Below are positions 9,211 to 19,032 of a DNA stretch of 64,000 nt, in pieces. The translations under genes and the position numbers were made by a program. Position 1 is the first letter of the stretch, and every line of letters starts with the position of its first letter. The stretch comes from Ruminiclostridium sufflavum DSM 19573 (GTDB lineage Bacteria > Bacillota > Clostridia > Acetivibrionales > DSM-1351), in assembly GCF_003208175.1 (NCBI RefSeq), contig NZ_QKMR01000005.1, positions 62,001-126,000 on the forward strand, given 5' to 3'. The notes beneath the pieces were generated by a model. That model was not told the origin of the DNA, searched no databases, and saw only the letters and a list, made by a program, of their open reading frames with translations.

Positions 9211-10089
9211 TTGAAAAGAAAATATTTGTCAGGTATCTCAATAACATTAATTTTTGCAATGCTGCTTCTTGTTTCCGGCTGCGGTGTGAGAATTAATGGA
9301 AAGGAATATGAATTCTTTTCAGCGAGTGAAAAGGATGAAGCAAGTGTTCTTGACGGAATAGCCGAGGAAGCTTCTGATGGCTTTACATCCTCTGTCGACA
9401 GGCAGGATGCCGGCAAGGTAGCTGTGTCTGCCAGCTCGGGAAATATTAAGATTAAGAGATCGGATACCTCCCAATTAAAGATTGAGGCAAATAAGAGAGT
9501 CAAGGGAGCATCGCGGAAGGATAAGGATGCTGTCTTGAAAAATATGGATATTACAGTTGAAAGGAATGGCAAAACTATAGAAATAGTTGTAAAAACCAAG
9601 AATAGGAGTGATTTTTGGGATTGGCTCAAGGACAACTATAAAGCATTTCAGGTTTCAATAGATTTTGAGATATTGCTGCCTGACGGCATAAATACAATTG
9701 AAGTGGATACGGGAGCCGGTAATATAGATATTAATGATATTTCGGCTGAGCTTTTAATAAGCTCCGGTGCCGGAAACATTGACATCCGGAATGTGAATGC
9801 ATCGGGTCAGTCTGAGCTTGAAGTGGGAGCCGGGAATATCAGCTTTGACGGAAATGTGAATGATATAAAATCCTTTGAGGCTTCGTCAGGAGCAGGAAAT
9901 ATAGATTTTAAGGTTCCCGGAAGTACGAGGATGTCTCTTGAGGCAAATACCGGTGTCGGTATCTTATCCGGTGCCTTTATAAAGGAAAACAGCGATGATA
10001 AATTCAGCTTTGATGAGGATATAAATGGCGGAGGCCCGAAGGTAGAGCTTAGCAGCGGTGTGGGTAATGTCTCGGCGGATAAAAAATAA
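9211..10089 (+). CDS. lipoprotein with DUF4097-type beta repeats
   Basis: Predicted membrane-anchored lipoprotein: MKRKYLSG, a hydrophobic core and lipobox LLVSGC (Cys about residue 20). The C-terminal half carries four to five repeats built on GAGNI (DTGAGNIDI, SSGAGNIDI, EVGAGNISF, SSGAGNIDF, NTGVGIL), the signature of the DUF4097 right-handed beta-repeat domain. Function is unknown; such domains occur beside envelope-stress and membrane regulators. TTG 9211 is chosen because GGGGTGA lies 6-8 bases upstream and the signal peptide then starts normally. An in-frame GTG at 9202 and longer forms exist. Confidence 0.78.
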   Translation: MKRKYLSGISITLIFAMLLLVSGCGVRINGKEYEFFSASEKDEASVLDGIAEEASDGFTSSVDRQDAGKVAVSASSGNIKIKRSDTSQLKIEANKRVKGASRKDKDAVLKNMDITVERNGKTIEIVVKTKNRSDFWDWLKDNYKAFQVSIDFEILLPDGINTIEVDTGAGNIDINDISAELLISSGAGNIDIRNVNASGQSELEVGAGNISFDGNVNDIKSFEASSGAGNIDFKVPGSTRMSLEANTGVGILSGAFIKENSDDKFSFDEDINGGGPKVELSSGVGNVSADKK

Positions 10090-10134
10090 CGGGTAAGAGC
10101 TATGGGGACAGGATAAGGCTGAAACCGCTTAAGG

Positions 10135-10236
10135 AAAATGCTCCTTTTGCGCTATGGCATGAAATCTATAGTATGGAAACAGGAAATATTGCTCATAGAT
10201 TTTATGCTAAAAGATTTATTGCAAAGGGAGCATTTT
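10135..10236. repeat. long imperfect palindrome (about 100 bp)
   Basis: AAAATGCTCCTTTTGC (10135-10150) pairs with GCAAAGGGAGCATTTT (10221-10236) with one wobble. Inside, GCATGAAATCTATA (10157-10170) pairs with CATAGATTTTATGC (10194-10207). It lies between two genes that end towards each other, so it could be a two-way terminator or the shell of a small non-coding mobile repeat. Confidence 0.7.
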
Positions 10237-10272
10237 ATTGAACAAACTCAATTCAAGGTTAAAACAAACTAT

Positions 10273-10881
10273 TTATAGCAAGGCTTTGACAGCTTTCCAC
10301 AATATTTCGCATAATTCAATACCTTCGCTGTTTTCGGCATAGGTATCTTCAATTATAAAATTATCCTTTGAAATTTCAAAAGATTCATCATCAACAGCAA
10401 CAGAAAGAGAGAAGTTACATTGACCGAAATTTTTCCTTGCCAGAATATCTATCATCTGTCCGATATCAAGAAGCGGCAGGCATTCCTGTTTGGTGTAGGA
10501 ATCAGGCCTTTGAAATTCAAAACTAAAATCTTCATCAAAAGAGAATTCTTCTTCAATATTTTCGTCAGTATCGTTATTTTCATCTTTTTCATTTTCATCA
10601 GCTGTTTCAGAAGCAAGGACTTCTGAAGCCTCCTCCTCACTGATTATCTTTACTTTCTCGTCAGGCAGGAATTTCAAGTCATAAAGAAGCAAACCACCGT
10701 TTTTGGATATTGTAATTCCTCCGATGACATAAGTTATCAGACCGTATTTTTCCTCTGCAGCATCTACGCAAACTGTTGCTACGGCTACATCGTATAAATT
10801 CGGAAGCCATAAATCACAAAGATTCTGCTTTTGCTCGGGATTTAATTCATCTAGTTGCTTTTGAGTTATCCTTAATTTCAT
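10273..10881 (-). CDS. hypothetical acidic protein
   Basis: I do not recognise the family. 202 residues, no signal peptide or membrane segment. The N-terminus (KLRITQKQLDELNPEQKQNL) looks helical, and the middle (about residues 85-125) is a low-complexity stretch rich in Glu, Asp and Asn, probably a flexible linker. The C-terminal 75 residues look folded. GGGGGAA lies about seven bases before the ATG. It is transcribed alone, divergently from the topoisomerase pair and convergent with the lipoprotein. Real because of a good ribosome site and non-shadow composition; role unknown. Confidence 0.7.
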   Translation of the reverse strand: MKLRITQKQLDELNPEQKQNLCDLWLPNLYDVAVATVCVDAAEEKYGLITYVIGGITISKNGGLLLYDLKFLPDEKVKIISEEEASEVLASETADENEKDENNDTDENIEEEFSFDEDFSFEFQRPDSYTKQECLPLLDIGQMIDILARKNFGQCNFSLSVAVDDESFEISKDNFIIEDTYAENSEGIELCEILWKAVKALL

Positions 10882-11252
10882 ATAGCTGTTTCCCCCATTA
10901 TTGTTTTGTGGCTGAGCCTCAGGTAAGATATCAACAGGTTCAAAAAGAGCTCGGCTGTATAAATATTATATTATATATTCCACATCTTGTCATTTGATTT
11001 TGCCAAAAGCAATTATGGTTCAAGCCTTTGAAAGGAGAAAATCGAGACGATAAAATCGTTTGTTTAGCCCATAGTAATTGATTTGCACCCTTTGAGGTTC
11101 AGGGAAATTATACTAAGGTTTTAGTTGAATTTCCAGAGTATATTATTAAATTGAGTTAGTTATGTTATATAATAAAAATGAAAACACTTGAAAAGAACAC
11201 TAGTTTGATAATATAATGTTGTTTAAACGGAATAATTTTTGGAGGGGCAATA
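10882..11252. other. divergent intergenic region
   Basis: Spacer of 371 bases between two divergent genes. It contains the topoisomerase promoter listed separately; no RNA gene or repeat is seen. Confidence 0.6.
11188..11217 (+). promoter_or_regulatory. sigma-A-type promoter for the topoisomerase pair
   Basis: TTGAAA (-35), 18-base spacer, TATAAT (-10). It lies 36 bases before the ParE-like start codon. Confidence 0.6.
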
Positions 11253-13238
11253 ATGACAAAAGGTACTGGAAAGACTGAGTATGGAAATGAAAGCATTTCG
11301 TCGTTAAAAGGAGCAGATAGAGTCAGGCTGCGTCCGGGAGTGATTTTTGGCTCGGATGGACTTGACGGCTGCCAGCATTCTTTCTTCGAAATTTTGTCAA
11401 ACTCAATTGATGAGGCAAGAGAGGGACATGGAAATGTTATAGAGGTTACCAGATTTGCCGATCATTCAATTATGGTTCAGGACTGGGGAAGAGGTATTCC
11501 TCTGGATTATAATGCCAATGAAGAGAGATATAACTGGGAATTGGTATATTGTGAGCTTTATGCGGGAGGAAAGTATAAAAACAACTCGGGAGAAAATTAT
11601 GAATACAGCCTGGGTTTGAACGGGCTGGGTGCATGTGCTACCCAGTACAGCTCGGAATACTTTGATGTTACTGTATTTCGTGACGGCTATAAATATGAAC
11701 TGCATTTTGAAAAGGGACAAAATGCCGGTGAGCTGAAAAAAGAGAAATGCAAATATGCTCAGACTTCTACTATACAAAAGTGGAAACCGGACTTGGAAGT
11801 ATTTACTGACATAAATATACCGCTTGAATATTTTCAGACAGTTCTGAAAAAGCAGGCTGTTGTCAATGCAGGATTAAGGTTTGTATTCAAGGATGAGGAA
11901 TCGGGAGAATCCTTTATATACAGCTATGAAAACGGTATTGTTGATTATATAAAAGAGCTTTCACAGGAGGACGGCTTCACAGAGGTACAGTTTTATGAGA
12001 ATGCGACAAAAGGCAGGGACAGGGAGGACAAGCCTGAATACAAGGTTAAAATGCAGATAGCCTTTTGCTTCAACAACAAAACAAATCTTCTGGAATATTA
12101 CCATAATTCAAGCTTTCTCGAATACGGCGGCGCTCCGGACAAGGCTGTAAAGAATGCAATGATATATGCAATTGACAAATGCATTAAGGAAAGAGGCCGG
12201 TATAATAAAGACGAGGCAAAGCTGATTTTTGCAGATATTGAAGACAGCCTTATTTTGGTGGTCAATTCATTTTCAACTGTAACAAGCTATGAAAACCAGA
12301 CTAAAAAATCAATTACAAATAAATTTATACAAGAAGCAATGACAACCTTCTTAAAAGAGCAGCTTGAGATTTATTTTATTGAAAACAAGGTTGAAAGCGA
12401 CAAGATAATAGAACAGGTGCTGGTCAATAAGAGAAGCCGTGAGACGGCTGAAAAAACAAGAATTAATATTAAGAAAAAGCTCAGCGGCAACATTGATATA
12501 TCAAACAGAGTCAAAAAATTTGTTGACTGCAGGACAAAGGACATTTCAAGAAGAGAGATATATATCGTTGAAGGAGATTCCGCCCTGGGTTCCTGCAAGC
12601 TTGGGCGTGATGCCGAATTTCAGGCAATTATGCCTGTGAGGGGCAAAATACTCAATTGCCTGAAGGCAGATTATGACGGGATATTCAAAAGTGAAATTAT
12701 CACCGACCTGTTGAAGGTGCTTGGCTGCGGAGTCGAGATAAAATCAAAGCATAACAAGGATTTAAACACCTTTGATATGGACAGCCTCCGATGGAACAAA
12801 ATAATCATATGTACAGATGCGGATGTGGACGGATTCCAGATAAGAACCCTTATTCTGACCATGATATATAGAATTGTTCCGACATTGCTGAGGGAAGGAA
12901 AAGTATTTATTGCAGAATCACCCTTGTTTGAAATCACCTGCAAAGGGAAATCCTATTTTGCATATTCCGAAAAAGAGAAGGCGGATATTTTGGCAAGGCT
13001 GGAAGGAAATAAATATGCAATTCAGCGTTCAAAAGGTCTTGGAGAAAATGAACCGGATATGATGTGGCTTACAACCATGAATCCTGAGACCAGAAGACTG
13101 ATTAAGGTAATGCCTTCGGATGTGGAAGAAGCCACAAGGCACATGTTTGATGTGCTGCTGGGTGATAATCTGCCGGGAAGGAAGCAGTTTATCGAGGAAA
13201 ACGGAAACAAGTATCTGGATATGATTGATGTAAGCTGA
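11253..13238 (+). CDS. type II topoisomerase subunit B (ParE/GyrB-like, divergent)
   Basis: ATPase and TOPRIM subunit of a second type II topoisomerase. GHKL motifs: SNSIDEA, VQDWGRGIPLD and GLNGLGACATQ (normally GLHGVG). TOPRIM motifs: VEGDSALGS (normally EGDSAGG), CTDADVDGFQIR and SKGLGENEPDMMW. All catalytic acidic residues are present, but the wording differs from standard GyrB and ParE at many usually fixed positions. Length 661 fits ParE rather than GyrB. GGAGGGG precedes ATG 11253. The A subunit follows after 57 bases. Together they probably act as a decatenase; whether this is the cell's only topoisomerase IV cannot be told from here. Confidence 0.85.
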   Translation: MTKGTGKTEYGNESISSLKGADRVRLRPGVIFGSDGLDGCQHSFFEILSNSIDEAREGHGNVIEVTRFADHSIMVQDWGRGIPLDYNANEERYNWELVYCELYAGGKYKNNSGENYEYSLGLNGLGACATQYSSEYFDVTVFRDGYKYELHFEKGQNAGELKKEKCKYAQTSTIQKWKPDLEVFTDINIPLEYFQTVLKKQAVVNAGLRFVFKDEESGESFIYSYENGIVDYIKELSQEDGFTEVQFYENATKGRDREDKPEYKVKMQIAFCFNNKTNLLEYYHNSSFLEYGGAPDKAVKNAMIYAIDKCIKERGRYNKDEAKLIFADIEDSLILVVNSFSTVTSYENQTKKSITNKFIQEAMTTFLKEQLEIYFIENKVESDKIIEQVLVNKRSRETAEKTRINIKKKLSGNIDISNRVKKFVDCRTKDISRREIYIVEGDSALGSCKLGRDAEFQAIMPVRGKILNCLKADYDGIFKSEIITDLLKVLGCGVEIKSKHNKDLNTFDMDSLRWNKIIICTDADVDGFQIRTLILTMIYRIVPTLLREGKVFIAESPLFEITCKGKSYFAYSEKEKADILARLEGNKYAIQRSKGLGENEPDMMWLTTMNPETRRLIKVMPSDVEEATRHMFDVLLGDNLPGRKQFIEENGNKYLDMIDVS

Positions 13239-13295
13239 TGATTAAGCTTTAGACCGGTAATTTCCGGTAAACTGGAAATAGAAAAGAGGATAAGC

Positions 13296-15488
13296 ATGAC
13301 TTCCAAGAAAATTATTGTTGAAGAACAAAATATAGTAGAAACTCTTGAAACCAATTATATGCCTTATGCCATGAGTGTTATAGTTTCAAGAGCAATCCCC
13401 GAAATTGACGGCTTCAAGCCTTCCCACAGAAAGCTTCTTTACACAATGTATAAAATGTCACTTCTGACAGGAGCAAGAACAAAATCCTCAAATATTGTGG
13501 GGCAAACCATGAAGCTGAATCCTCATGGCGATATGGCCATATATGAAACTATGGTACGGCTGACGAGAGGAAATGATGCCCTTCTTCATCCTTTTATTGA
13601 TTCAAAAGGAAATTTCGGAAAGCAGTTTTCAAGAGATATGAAGTTTGCGGCGCCGCGTTATACAGAGGCCAAGCTTGACAAGCTCTGCGAGGAAATATTC
13701 AAGGACATAGACAAGGACCCCGTGGACTTTGCGGATAATTATGACAGTACCATAAAGGAGCCGGTTCTGCTGCCGACTACATATCCAAATATATTGGTAA
13801 ATGCAAATCAGGGAATAGCCGTTGGAATGGCAAGTAATATATGCAGCTTTAATCTGAAGGAAATTTGTGAAACGACTTCGGCTCTGATTGACAATGAAAA
13901 TATCAGCATCAGGGATTACTTAAAGGCACCGGATTTTTCATCGGGAGGACAATTAATATATTCGGAAAAGGATATAGGGGATATATATGATAATGGAAAA
14001 GGCAGTATTAAGGTTCGTGCGAAGTACAATTATGATAAGGCAAACAACTGTATCGAAATAATAGAAATACCGTATTCAACAACAATTGAGGCAATAATGG
14101 ACCAGATTATCGATTTGGTTAAAAGCGGCAAGATAAAGGAAATCACTGATGTAAGAGATGAAACAGACCTGGGCGGATTAAAGCTGACAGTTGATATTAA
14201 AAAAAGTGCCGACCCCGATGCCCTGATGAACAAGCTTTATAAGTTTACTGCCTTGCAGGACAGCTTCAATTGCAATTTTAATATACTGATAGACGGAAGA
14301 CCGCGGGTTATGGGTGTAAAAACCATTCTGAATGAATGGCTGAAATTCAGGATGGAATGTATAAAGCGTCAGACTTTTTTTGATATAGGAAAGAAGAAGG
14401 ACAGGCTTCATCTACTGATGGGCCTCAAGAAAATATTACTTGATATAGATAAGGCAATTATTATAATCCGTGGAACAGAGCAGGAAACAATGGTTGTGCC
14501 AAACCTGATGGAAGGTTTCGGAATAGATCAGGTTCAGTCGGAATTCATTGCGGAAATAAAGCTTAGAAATCTGAATAAGGAATATATCTTAAACAAGGTA
14601 AGCGAAACTGAGAGTTTAATTAAAGAAATAGCTGATTTAGAGGATATCTACAAGAGTGAAGCAAGGATAAAAAAAATAATTCAGAAGCAGCTGAAGGAGA
14701 TTGTAAAAAAATACGGACGGCAAAGGCGTACGGAAATAATCAGCGAAGAGCAGGTGGAAGAGATAACTACCGAGCACCTTATTGAGGATTACAACTTGAA
14801 GCTGTTTCTTACAGAGCATAATTACCTCAAAAAAATTACACTTGTTTCTCTCAGGTCAGGCTCCGAGCAGAAGCTGAAGGATGACGATGCAATAATTCAG
14901 GAAATAGAAACTCATAACAAATCGGAGCTTATGCTGTTTTCTAACCAGTTTAGTGTGTATAAAATGAAAATATATGATATACCGGACTGCAAAGCCAGCA
15001 GTTTAGGGGAATATATTACAAACCTGCTGGGGCTGGAAAACGATGAAAAGATAATTTATATTACAGCTACGGATAATTATGAAGGCCATATGCTCTTTTT
15101 CTATGAGAACGGGAAAGGAGCTAAGATTGAAATGTCGAGCTATGCTACAAAGACAAACAGAAAGAAGCTGGCAAATGCATATTACAGCAAAGTTCCTTTG
15201 GTAAGAATGCTATATATAAATGAAGATGTGGATTTAGCCGCGCAAAGCAATATTAAAAAGGTACTGGTGTTCAATACTGAGGAAATCAGTCCTAAAACCA
15301 CCAGAGCTTCACAGGGAGTACAGGTTCTCACCTCCAAAAAGGGAAGCAGGCTGTTAAGCATACAGACACTGGAAGAAAGAAGGCTTTCTGATCCTGATTA
15401 TTACAGGACAAAGAATATACCTGCCATCGGCTGCTATTTAAAGGAGGAGGATAAGGGAGATGTGCAGCTAAGCTTGAAGCTGGAATAA
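13296..15488 (+). CDS. type II topoisomerase subunit A (ParC/GyrA-like, divergent)
   Basis: DNA cleavage and rejoining subunit, partner of the gene just upstream. Order: winged-helix breakage domain with DGFKPSHRKLLYTMY, catalytic tyrosine about residue 122 in APRYTE, tower and coiled coil to about residue 490, then a C-terminal domain without a clear GyrA box. Length 730 fits ParC. The quinolone-contact position that is usually Ser (HGDSA) reads HGDMAIYE, that is Met80 and Glu84. The loop before the tyrosine (SKGNFGKQFSRD) also departs from the standard GNFG pattern. AGAGGA lies before ATG 13296. Confidence 0.85.
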   Translation: MTSKKIIVEEQNIVETLETNYMPYAMSVIVSRAIPEIDGFKPSHRKLLYTMYKMSLLTGARTKSSNIVGQTMKLNPHGDMAIYETMVRLTRGNDALLHPFIDSKGNFGKQFSRDMKFAAPRYTEAKLDKLCEEIFKDIDKDPVDFADNYDSTIKEPVLLPTTYPNILVNANQGIAVGMASNICSFNLKEICETTSALIDNENISIRDYLKAPDFSSGGQLIYSEKDIGDIYDNGKGSIKVRAKYNYDKANNCIEIIEIPYSTTIEAIMDQIIDLVKSGKIKEITDVRDETDLGGLKLTVDIKKSADPDALMNKLYKFTALQDSFNCNFNILIDGRPRVMGVKTILNEWLKFRMECIKRQTFFDIGKKKDRLHLLMGLKKILLDIDKAIIIIRGTEQETMVVPNLMEGFGIDQVQSEFIAEIKLRNLNKEYILNKVSETESLIKEIADLEDIYKSEARIKKIIQKQLKEIVKKYGRQRRTEIISEEQVEEITTEHLIEDYNLKLFLTEHNYLKKITLVSLRSGSEQKLKDDDAIIQEIETHNKSELMLFSNQFSVYKMKIYDIPDCKASSLGEYITNLLGLENDEKIIYITATDNYEGHMLFFYENGKGAKIEMSSYATKTNRKKLANAYYSKVPLVRMLYINEDVDLAAQSNIKKVLVFNTEEISPKTTRASQGVQVLTSKKGSRLLSIQTLEERRLSDPDYYRTKNIPAIGCYLKEEDKGDVQLSLKLE

Positions 15489-15663
15489 AATCAGTTATAG
15501 AAGGATGAGGTATGTGTTAAGAATAGCATGAAAAATAGTAGGGGAAATAAAGCTTAAAGCTTGACATATCGGCTTAAAGCTTTAAAATATAATAGACATT
15601 GTTAGTATTCAGGCTCAGAAGCTGAGCTAATGAACTACGGCACAAGAAAAGGGGACAAATATT

Positions 15664-16185
15664 ATGAACAAGAATCCAATAGTAACAATTGAGATGGAAA
15701 GCGGAAGTATCATGAAAGCTGAGCTTTACCCGGAAATAGCACCGAATACGGTGAATAATTTTATTTCACTTATAAACAAGGGCTTTTATGACGGAGTTAT
15801 TTTCCACAGAGTTATACCGGGCTTTATGATTCAGGGGGGAGACCCGGACGGGTCAGGTATGGGCGGACCGGACTACAGCATCAAGGGTGAATTTTCCACA
15901 AACGGCGTCAAAAATGATTTGAAGCATGACAAGGGTGTTTTATCTATGGCGAGGACGATGGCTCCGAACTCAGCCGGTTCGCAATTTTTTGTAATGGTTG
16001 CAAAGGCTCCGCATCTTGACGGTCAATATGCCGCATTTGGAAAAATAATCGAAGGAATAGAAGAGGCAGACAGGATAGTCAGTGTAAAAAGAGACTATAA
16101 TGATAAGCCGAAAGAGAACCAAGTTATGAAAAAGGTTACGGTTGATACCTTTGGCATTGAGTATCCCGAACCGGAAAAGGCCTGA
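15664..16185 (+). CDS. peptidyl-prolyl cis-trans isomerase, cyclophilin type
   Basis: Cytoplasmic proline isomerase; no signal peptide. Cyclophilin core marks: FHRVIPGFMIQGGDPDGSG (catalytic Arg in FHRV), MARTMAPNSAGSQFFV, HLDGQYAAFGKI. Length (173) is normal for the small bacterial form. AGGGGA lies seven bases before ATG 15664. Single-gene unit closed by a terminator. Confidence 0.95.
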   Translation: MNKNPIVTIEMESGSIMKAELYPEIAPNTVNNFISLINKGFYDGVIFHRVIPGFMIQGGDPDGSGMGGPDYSIKGEFSTNGVKNDLKHDKGVLSMARTMAPNSAGSQFFVMVAKAPHLDGQYAAFGKIIEGIEEADRIVSVKRDYNDKPKENQVMKKVTVDTFGIEYPEPEKA

Positions 16186-16544
16186 AACACAGATGAAAAA
16201 CACCTTGCAGGACAGCAGATATTTTTGAGGCTGTTTGTTGCGGCAGGGTGTTTTTTAGCTTGGATTTAAATAATAAATAATTAATATGTCCATAAAAACG
16301 CGAAATAAAATTAATAAAATTTATAATTCGACTTATTGCAACAAATAACTTACTGTGTTATCATATCATCATATTAGCTTAAATTTCCACCTGAATAAGT
16401 ATTATACAAGACAAAAATATTTTATTTAAGAAAGTTCCGGATTATTTATAATTAATTTTCCGACTGTTATTATATTTTAATTTTTTAAAACTATATTTTA
16501 TACAGGTTATGGAAATTCAGGCAAAATCAAAAGGAGGAAAATTG
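16186..16544. other. AT-rich intergenic region
   Basis: 359 bases holding the cyclophilin terminator and then a very AT-rich stretch likely to carry the promoter of the stalk-domain gene. No RNA gene seen. Confidence 0.5.
16196..16256 (+). terminator. terminator after the cyclophilin gene
   Basis: AAAACACCTTGC pairs with GCAGGGTGTTTT (one wobble) around a 35-base loop that has its own short stem; a T run follows. Confidence 0.7.
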
Positions 16545-17507
16545 ATGCGTATTAAAATGATGTTAAAAACATTAGCGGTAGCTATGATTCTTACCTGTTT
16601 GTCTGCATTTCCGGTAAGTGCGGCACATGAAGAAACTGTCAGTTTCGGAGACGATGCTTATCAAATCGTTGTTCCGGGATTTATCGAGGGAAGAGATGTT
16701 ACTATTGACGGTGAGACAGTGCATGCCATTGTTGTTGAAAAGCCAGAGAAGAAGAGCAACGGAAGATATGATTTTTTTGAGGTGGTAACAACTGATCCTG
16801 ATGTTTTTATGATTACCTCAACTATTTCAACAATGTATGATCCGATAGGTGATTTAATGTTAGACATAGAGGATGGCCACGTAACCTTTAGTCCCAGCTT
16901 CTATGAGGATTTTGATGAAGCTGCAAAAGAACCTCTGTATTTTGGCTTCTCCTTACGTGACATAGATTTCAATGTAATATATGATTTCCCGATATGGTTT
17001 GTATTTGAAGACGGAGATGCTTCTTCCGGGACGCCTGAAGTAACTCCTGCACCTGAGCCTGTTCAGGTTAAGGAGGTAGTTGCAAAGGCTGCGACACCAA
17101 AGGTTATTGTGGACGGAAAGCAGGTTGCCTTTTATACATACAATATTGACGGTTACAACTATTTCAAGCTGAGGGACTTAGCTATGGCGATCAACGGTTC
17201 GGACAAGCAATTTGAAGTGTCCTGGGATAGCGAAAATAAGACTATTAATCTTTTGACAGGTGAAGCATATACATCTGACGGCAAGGAGCTTGCTCCTGTA
17301 TCAGGGCCTGCTTCTGTTAAAGGAGTTACCAACCAGTCCAAAATATATCTGGACGGAGAGGAAATAGCTCTTGAAGCCTATAATATAAATGGAAATAACT
17401 ACTTCAAGCTTAAGGACTTGGCTTCAGTAATTGATTTTGAACTTTTATGGGACGGAGTTAATAAGCAAATAATTATTGATTCTGCTTCCAGTTATACAGA
17501 GCAGTAA
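16545..17507 (+). CDS. secreted protein with copper-amine-oxidase N-terminal-like stalk domains
   Basis: Exported protein: MRIKMMLK, hydrophobic core, likely cut after PVSA (about residue 26). Residues 27-165 form an unrecognised domain. A Pro/Glu linker (TPEVTPAPEPV) leads to two stalk-like repeats of about 60 residues: KVIVDGKQVAFYTYNI with YFKLRDLA, and KIYLDGEEIALEAYNI with YFKLKDLA. These are the PF07833-type modules common on clostridial cell-surface proteins. AAGGAGGA at 16531-16538 places the start at ATG 16545; an upstream ATG at 16509 lacks a ribosome site. Terminator follows. Ligand unknown. Confidence 0.8.
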   Translation: MRIKMMLKTLAVAMILTCLSAFPVSAAHEETVSFGDDAYQIVVPGFIEGRDVTIDGETVHAIVVEKPEKKSNGRYDFFEVVTTDPDVFMITSTISTMYDPIGDLMLDIEDGHVTFSPSFYEDFDEAAKEPLYFGFSLRDIDFNVIYDFPIWFVFEDGDASSGTPEVTPAPEPVQVKEVVAKAATPKVIVDGKQVAFYTYNIDGYNYFKLRDLAMAINGSDKQFEVSWDSENKTINLLTGEAYTSDGKELAPVSGPASVKGVTNQSKIYLDGEEIALEAYNINGNNYFKLKDLASVIDFELLWDGVNKQIIIDSASSYTEQ

Positions 17508-17518
17508 GCAATAACAAG

Positions 17519-17575
17519 GAGGATTCCAAGGCTGTGGGCGTTACCCCTCAGTCGTGGAATCCTATTTGTTTTTTG
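17519..17575 (+). terminator. terminator after the stalk-domain gene
   Basis: GGATTCCA (17521-17528) pairs with TGGAATCC (17555-17562), followed by a T-rich tail. It lies between convergent genes and may work in both directions. Confidence 0.75.
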
Positions 17576-17610
17576 TATATTTTTTCATTTAATGCTTACA
17601 GGCTGGGCAG

Positions 17611-19032
17611 TCAATTACTGTTGGTTTCAGCGGCGGAAGCTGACTTTATTCTGTCAGATATGGTTCTTGCTGCAAGAACACCGCTTGCGCTCGCCTGAGA
17701 AAGACCTCTGGTTATTCCGGCACCGTCTCCGATGGCAAACATATTTGGAAGCCGGGTTTCAAGCTCATTTGTAAGCTCAAGCCTTGAACTGTAGAATTTC
17801 ACTTCAACTCCGTATAAAAGTGTATCATAGTTTGCCGTACCGGGGGCTATTTTATCCAATGCATAAATCATCTCGATAATATTGTCCAGATGCCGCTTGG
17901 TTAAAACAAGGCTTAAATCTCCGGGAGTCGCATTCAGTGTTGGATGTGTGAAGCTCTGACTCAGCCTGTGCGGATTGGTTCTGGCACCTTTTATAAGATC
18001 ACCGAATCTTTGCACAAGTACACCTCCCCCAAGCATATTAGACAGGGAGGCTATCCTTTTACCGTATTGATACGGCTCATTAAAGGGCTGAGTGAACCGG
18101 TTGCTTACAAGAAGCGCAAAGTTGGTATTCTCACTTCTGAGCTGTGGGTCAGTGTAGCTGTGCCCGTTAACAGTAACTATATCGTCAACATTTTCAGAAA
18201 CGACATGTCCGTAAGGATTCATACAAAAGGTGCGTACAAGATCACCATATTGCTTTGTCCTGTATATCAGCTTTGATTCGTAAACAACATCGGTTATATG
18301 TTCAAATACCTTGGCAGGAAGCTCAACCCGGACACCGATATCAACCTGATTGTTTATCAAGTCAAGCTTCAGCTGACGGCATTGCGTTGAAAACCATTCC
18401 GCACCTGATCTTCCGGGAGCAACAATCAGATATTTGCATTTGATGATTTCTCCATTGTACAAACTTAATTCATAGCCTTCCTTTGAAGGGTTAATGGTCA
18501 GAACCTGAGTATTGCATTTGATTTCAAGCAGCTTTGCAAGGTAGTTATACATACTTTTGAGTATTTCGAGATTGTTTTCTGTTCCCAGATGCTTTACGGA
18601 TGCCTGCAGCAAGTGAAGGTCGTTTTCAAGAGCTTTTTTCTCTATTATTTTAGCAGCATCGGTATATGTGGAGTATTTTTCTTTTGTTGCACCAAATTCA
18701 ACATTCACACTGTCAACATAGTTAATCAGCCTCATAACCTCGGAATCATCCAGATAATCATTCAGCCAGCCTCCAAATTCGGTTGTAAAATTGAATTTTC
18801 CATCGGAAAATGCACCGGCGCCTCCGAAGCCCCGCATTATATCACAGCTTTTGCAACGTATGCAATCTTTGATTTTATTTGCAACAATGGGACAATTTCT
18901 GCTAAATATATTGTTTCCCTGCTCAAGCATCAATACTTTCAGCTGAGGGTTCAGCTTTGTTAATTCATAACCGGCAAATATACCGGAAATACCACTGCCT
19001 ATTATTGCAGCATCGTAATTTGATATTGTCAT
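17611..19032 (-). CDS. FAD-dependent oxidoreductase (COG2509-like)
   Basis: Soluble flavoprotein with an N-terminal Rossmann nucleotide-binding motif AAIIGSGISGIFAGYEL. A Cys cluster follows (NCPIVANKIKDC and RCKSC, about residues 50-65), then RGFGGAGAFSDGKFNF. The C-terminal FAD-contact segment is FAIGDGAGITRGLSQA. The layout and length match the uncharacterised FAD-dependent dehydrogenases of COG2509; the substrate is unknown. The start is ATG at 19032 because GGAGG lies seven bases upstream; a further 10 in-frame residues upstream have no ribosome site. Transcribed alone against both neighbours. Confidence 0.82.
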   Translation of the reverse strand: MTISNYDAAIIGSGISGIFAGYELTKLNPQLKVLMLEQGNNIFSRNCPIVANKIKDCIRCKSCDIMRGFGGAGAFSDGKFNFTTEFGGWLNDYLDDSEVMRLINYVDSVNVEFGATKEKYSTYTDAAKIIEKKALENDLHLLQASVKHLGTENNLEILKSMYNYLAKLLEIKCNTQVLTINPSKEGYELSLYNGEIIKCKYLIVAPGRSGAEWFSTQCRQLKLDLINNQVDIGVRVELPAKVFEHITDVVYESKLIYRTKQYGDLVRTFCMNPYGHVVSENVDDIVTVNGHSYTDPQLRSENTNFALLVSNRFTQPFNEPYQYGKRIASLSNMLGGGVLVQRFGDLIKGARTNPHRLSQSFTHPTLNATPGDLSLVLTKRHLDNIIEMIYALDKIAPGTANYDTLLYGVEVKFYSSRLELTNELETRLPNMFAIGDGAGITRGLSQASASGVLAARTISDRIKSASAAETNSN

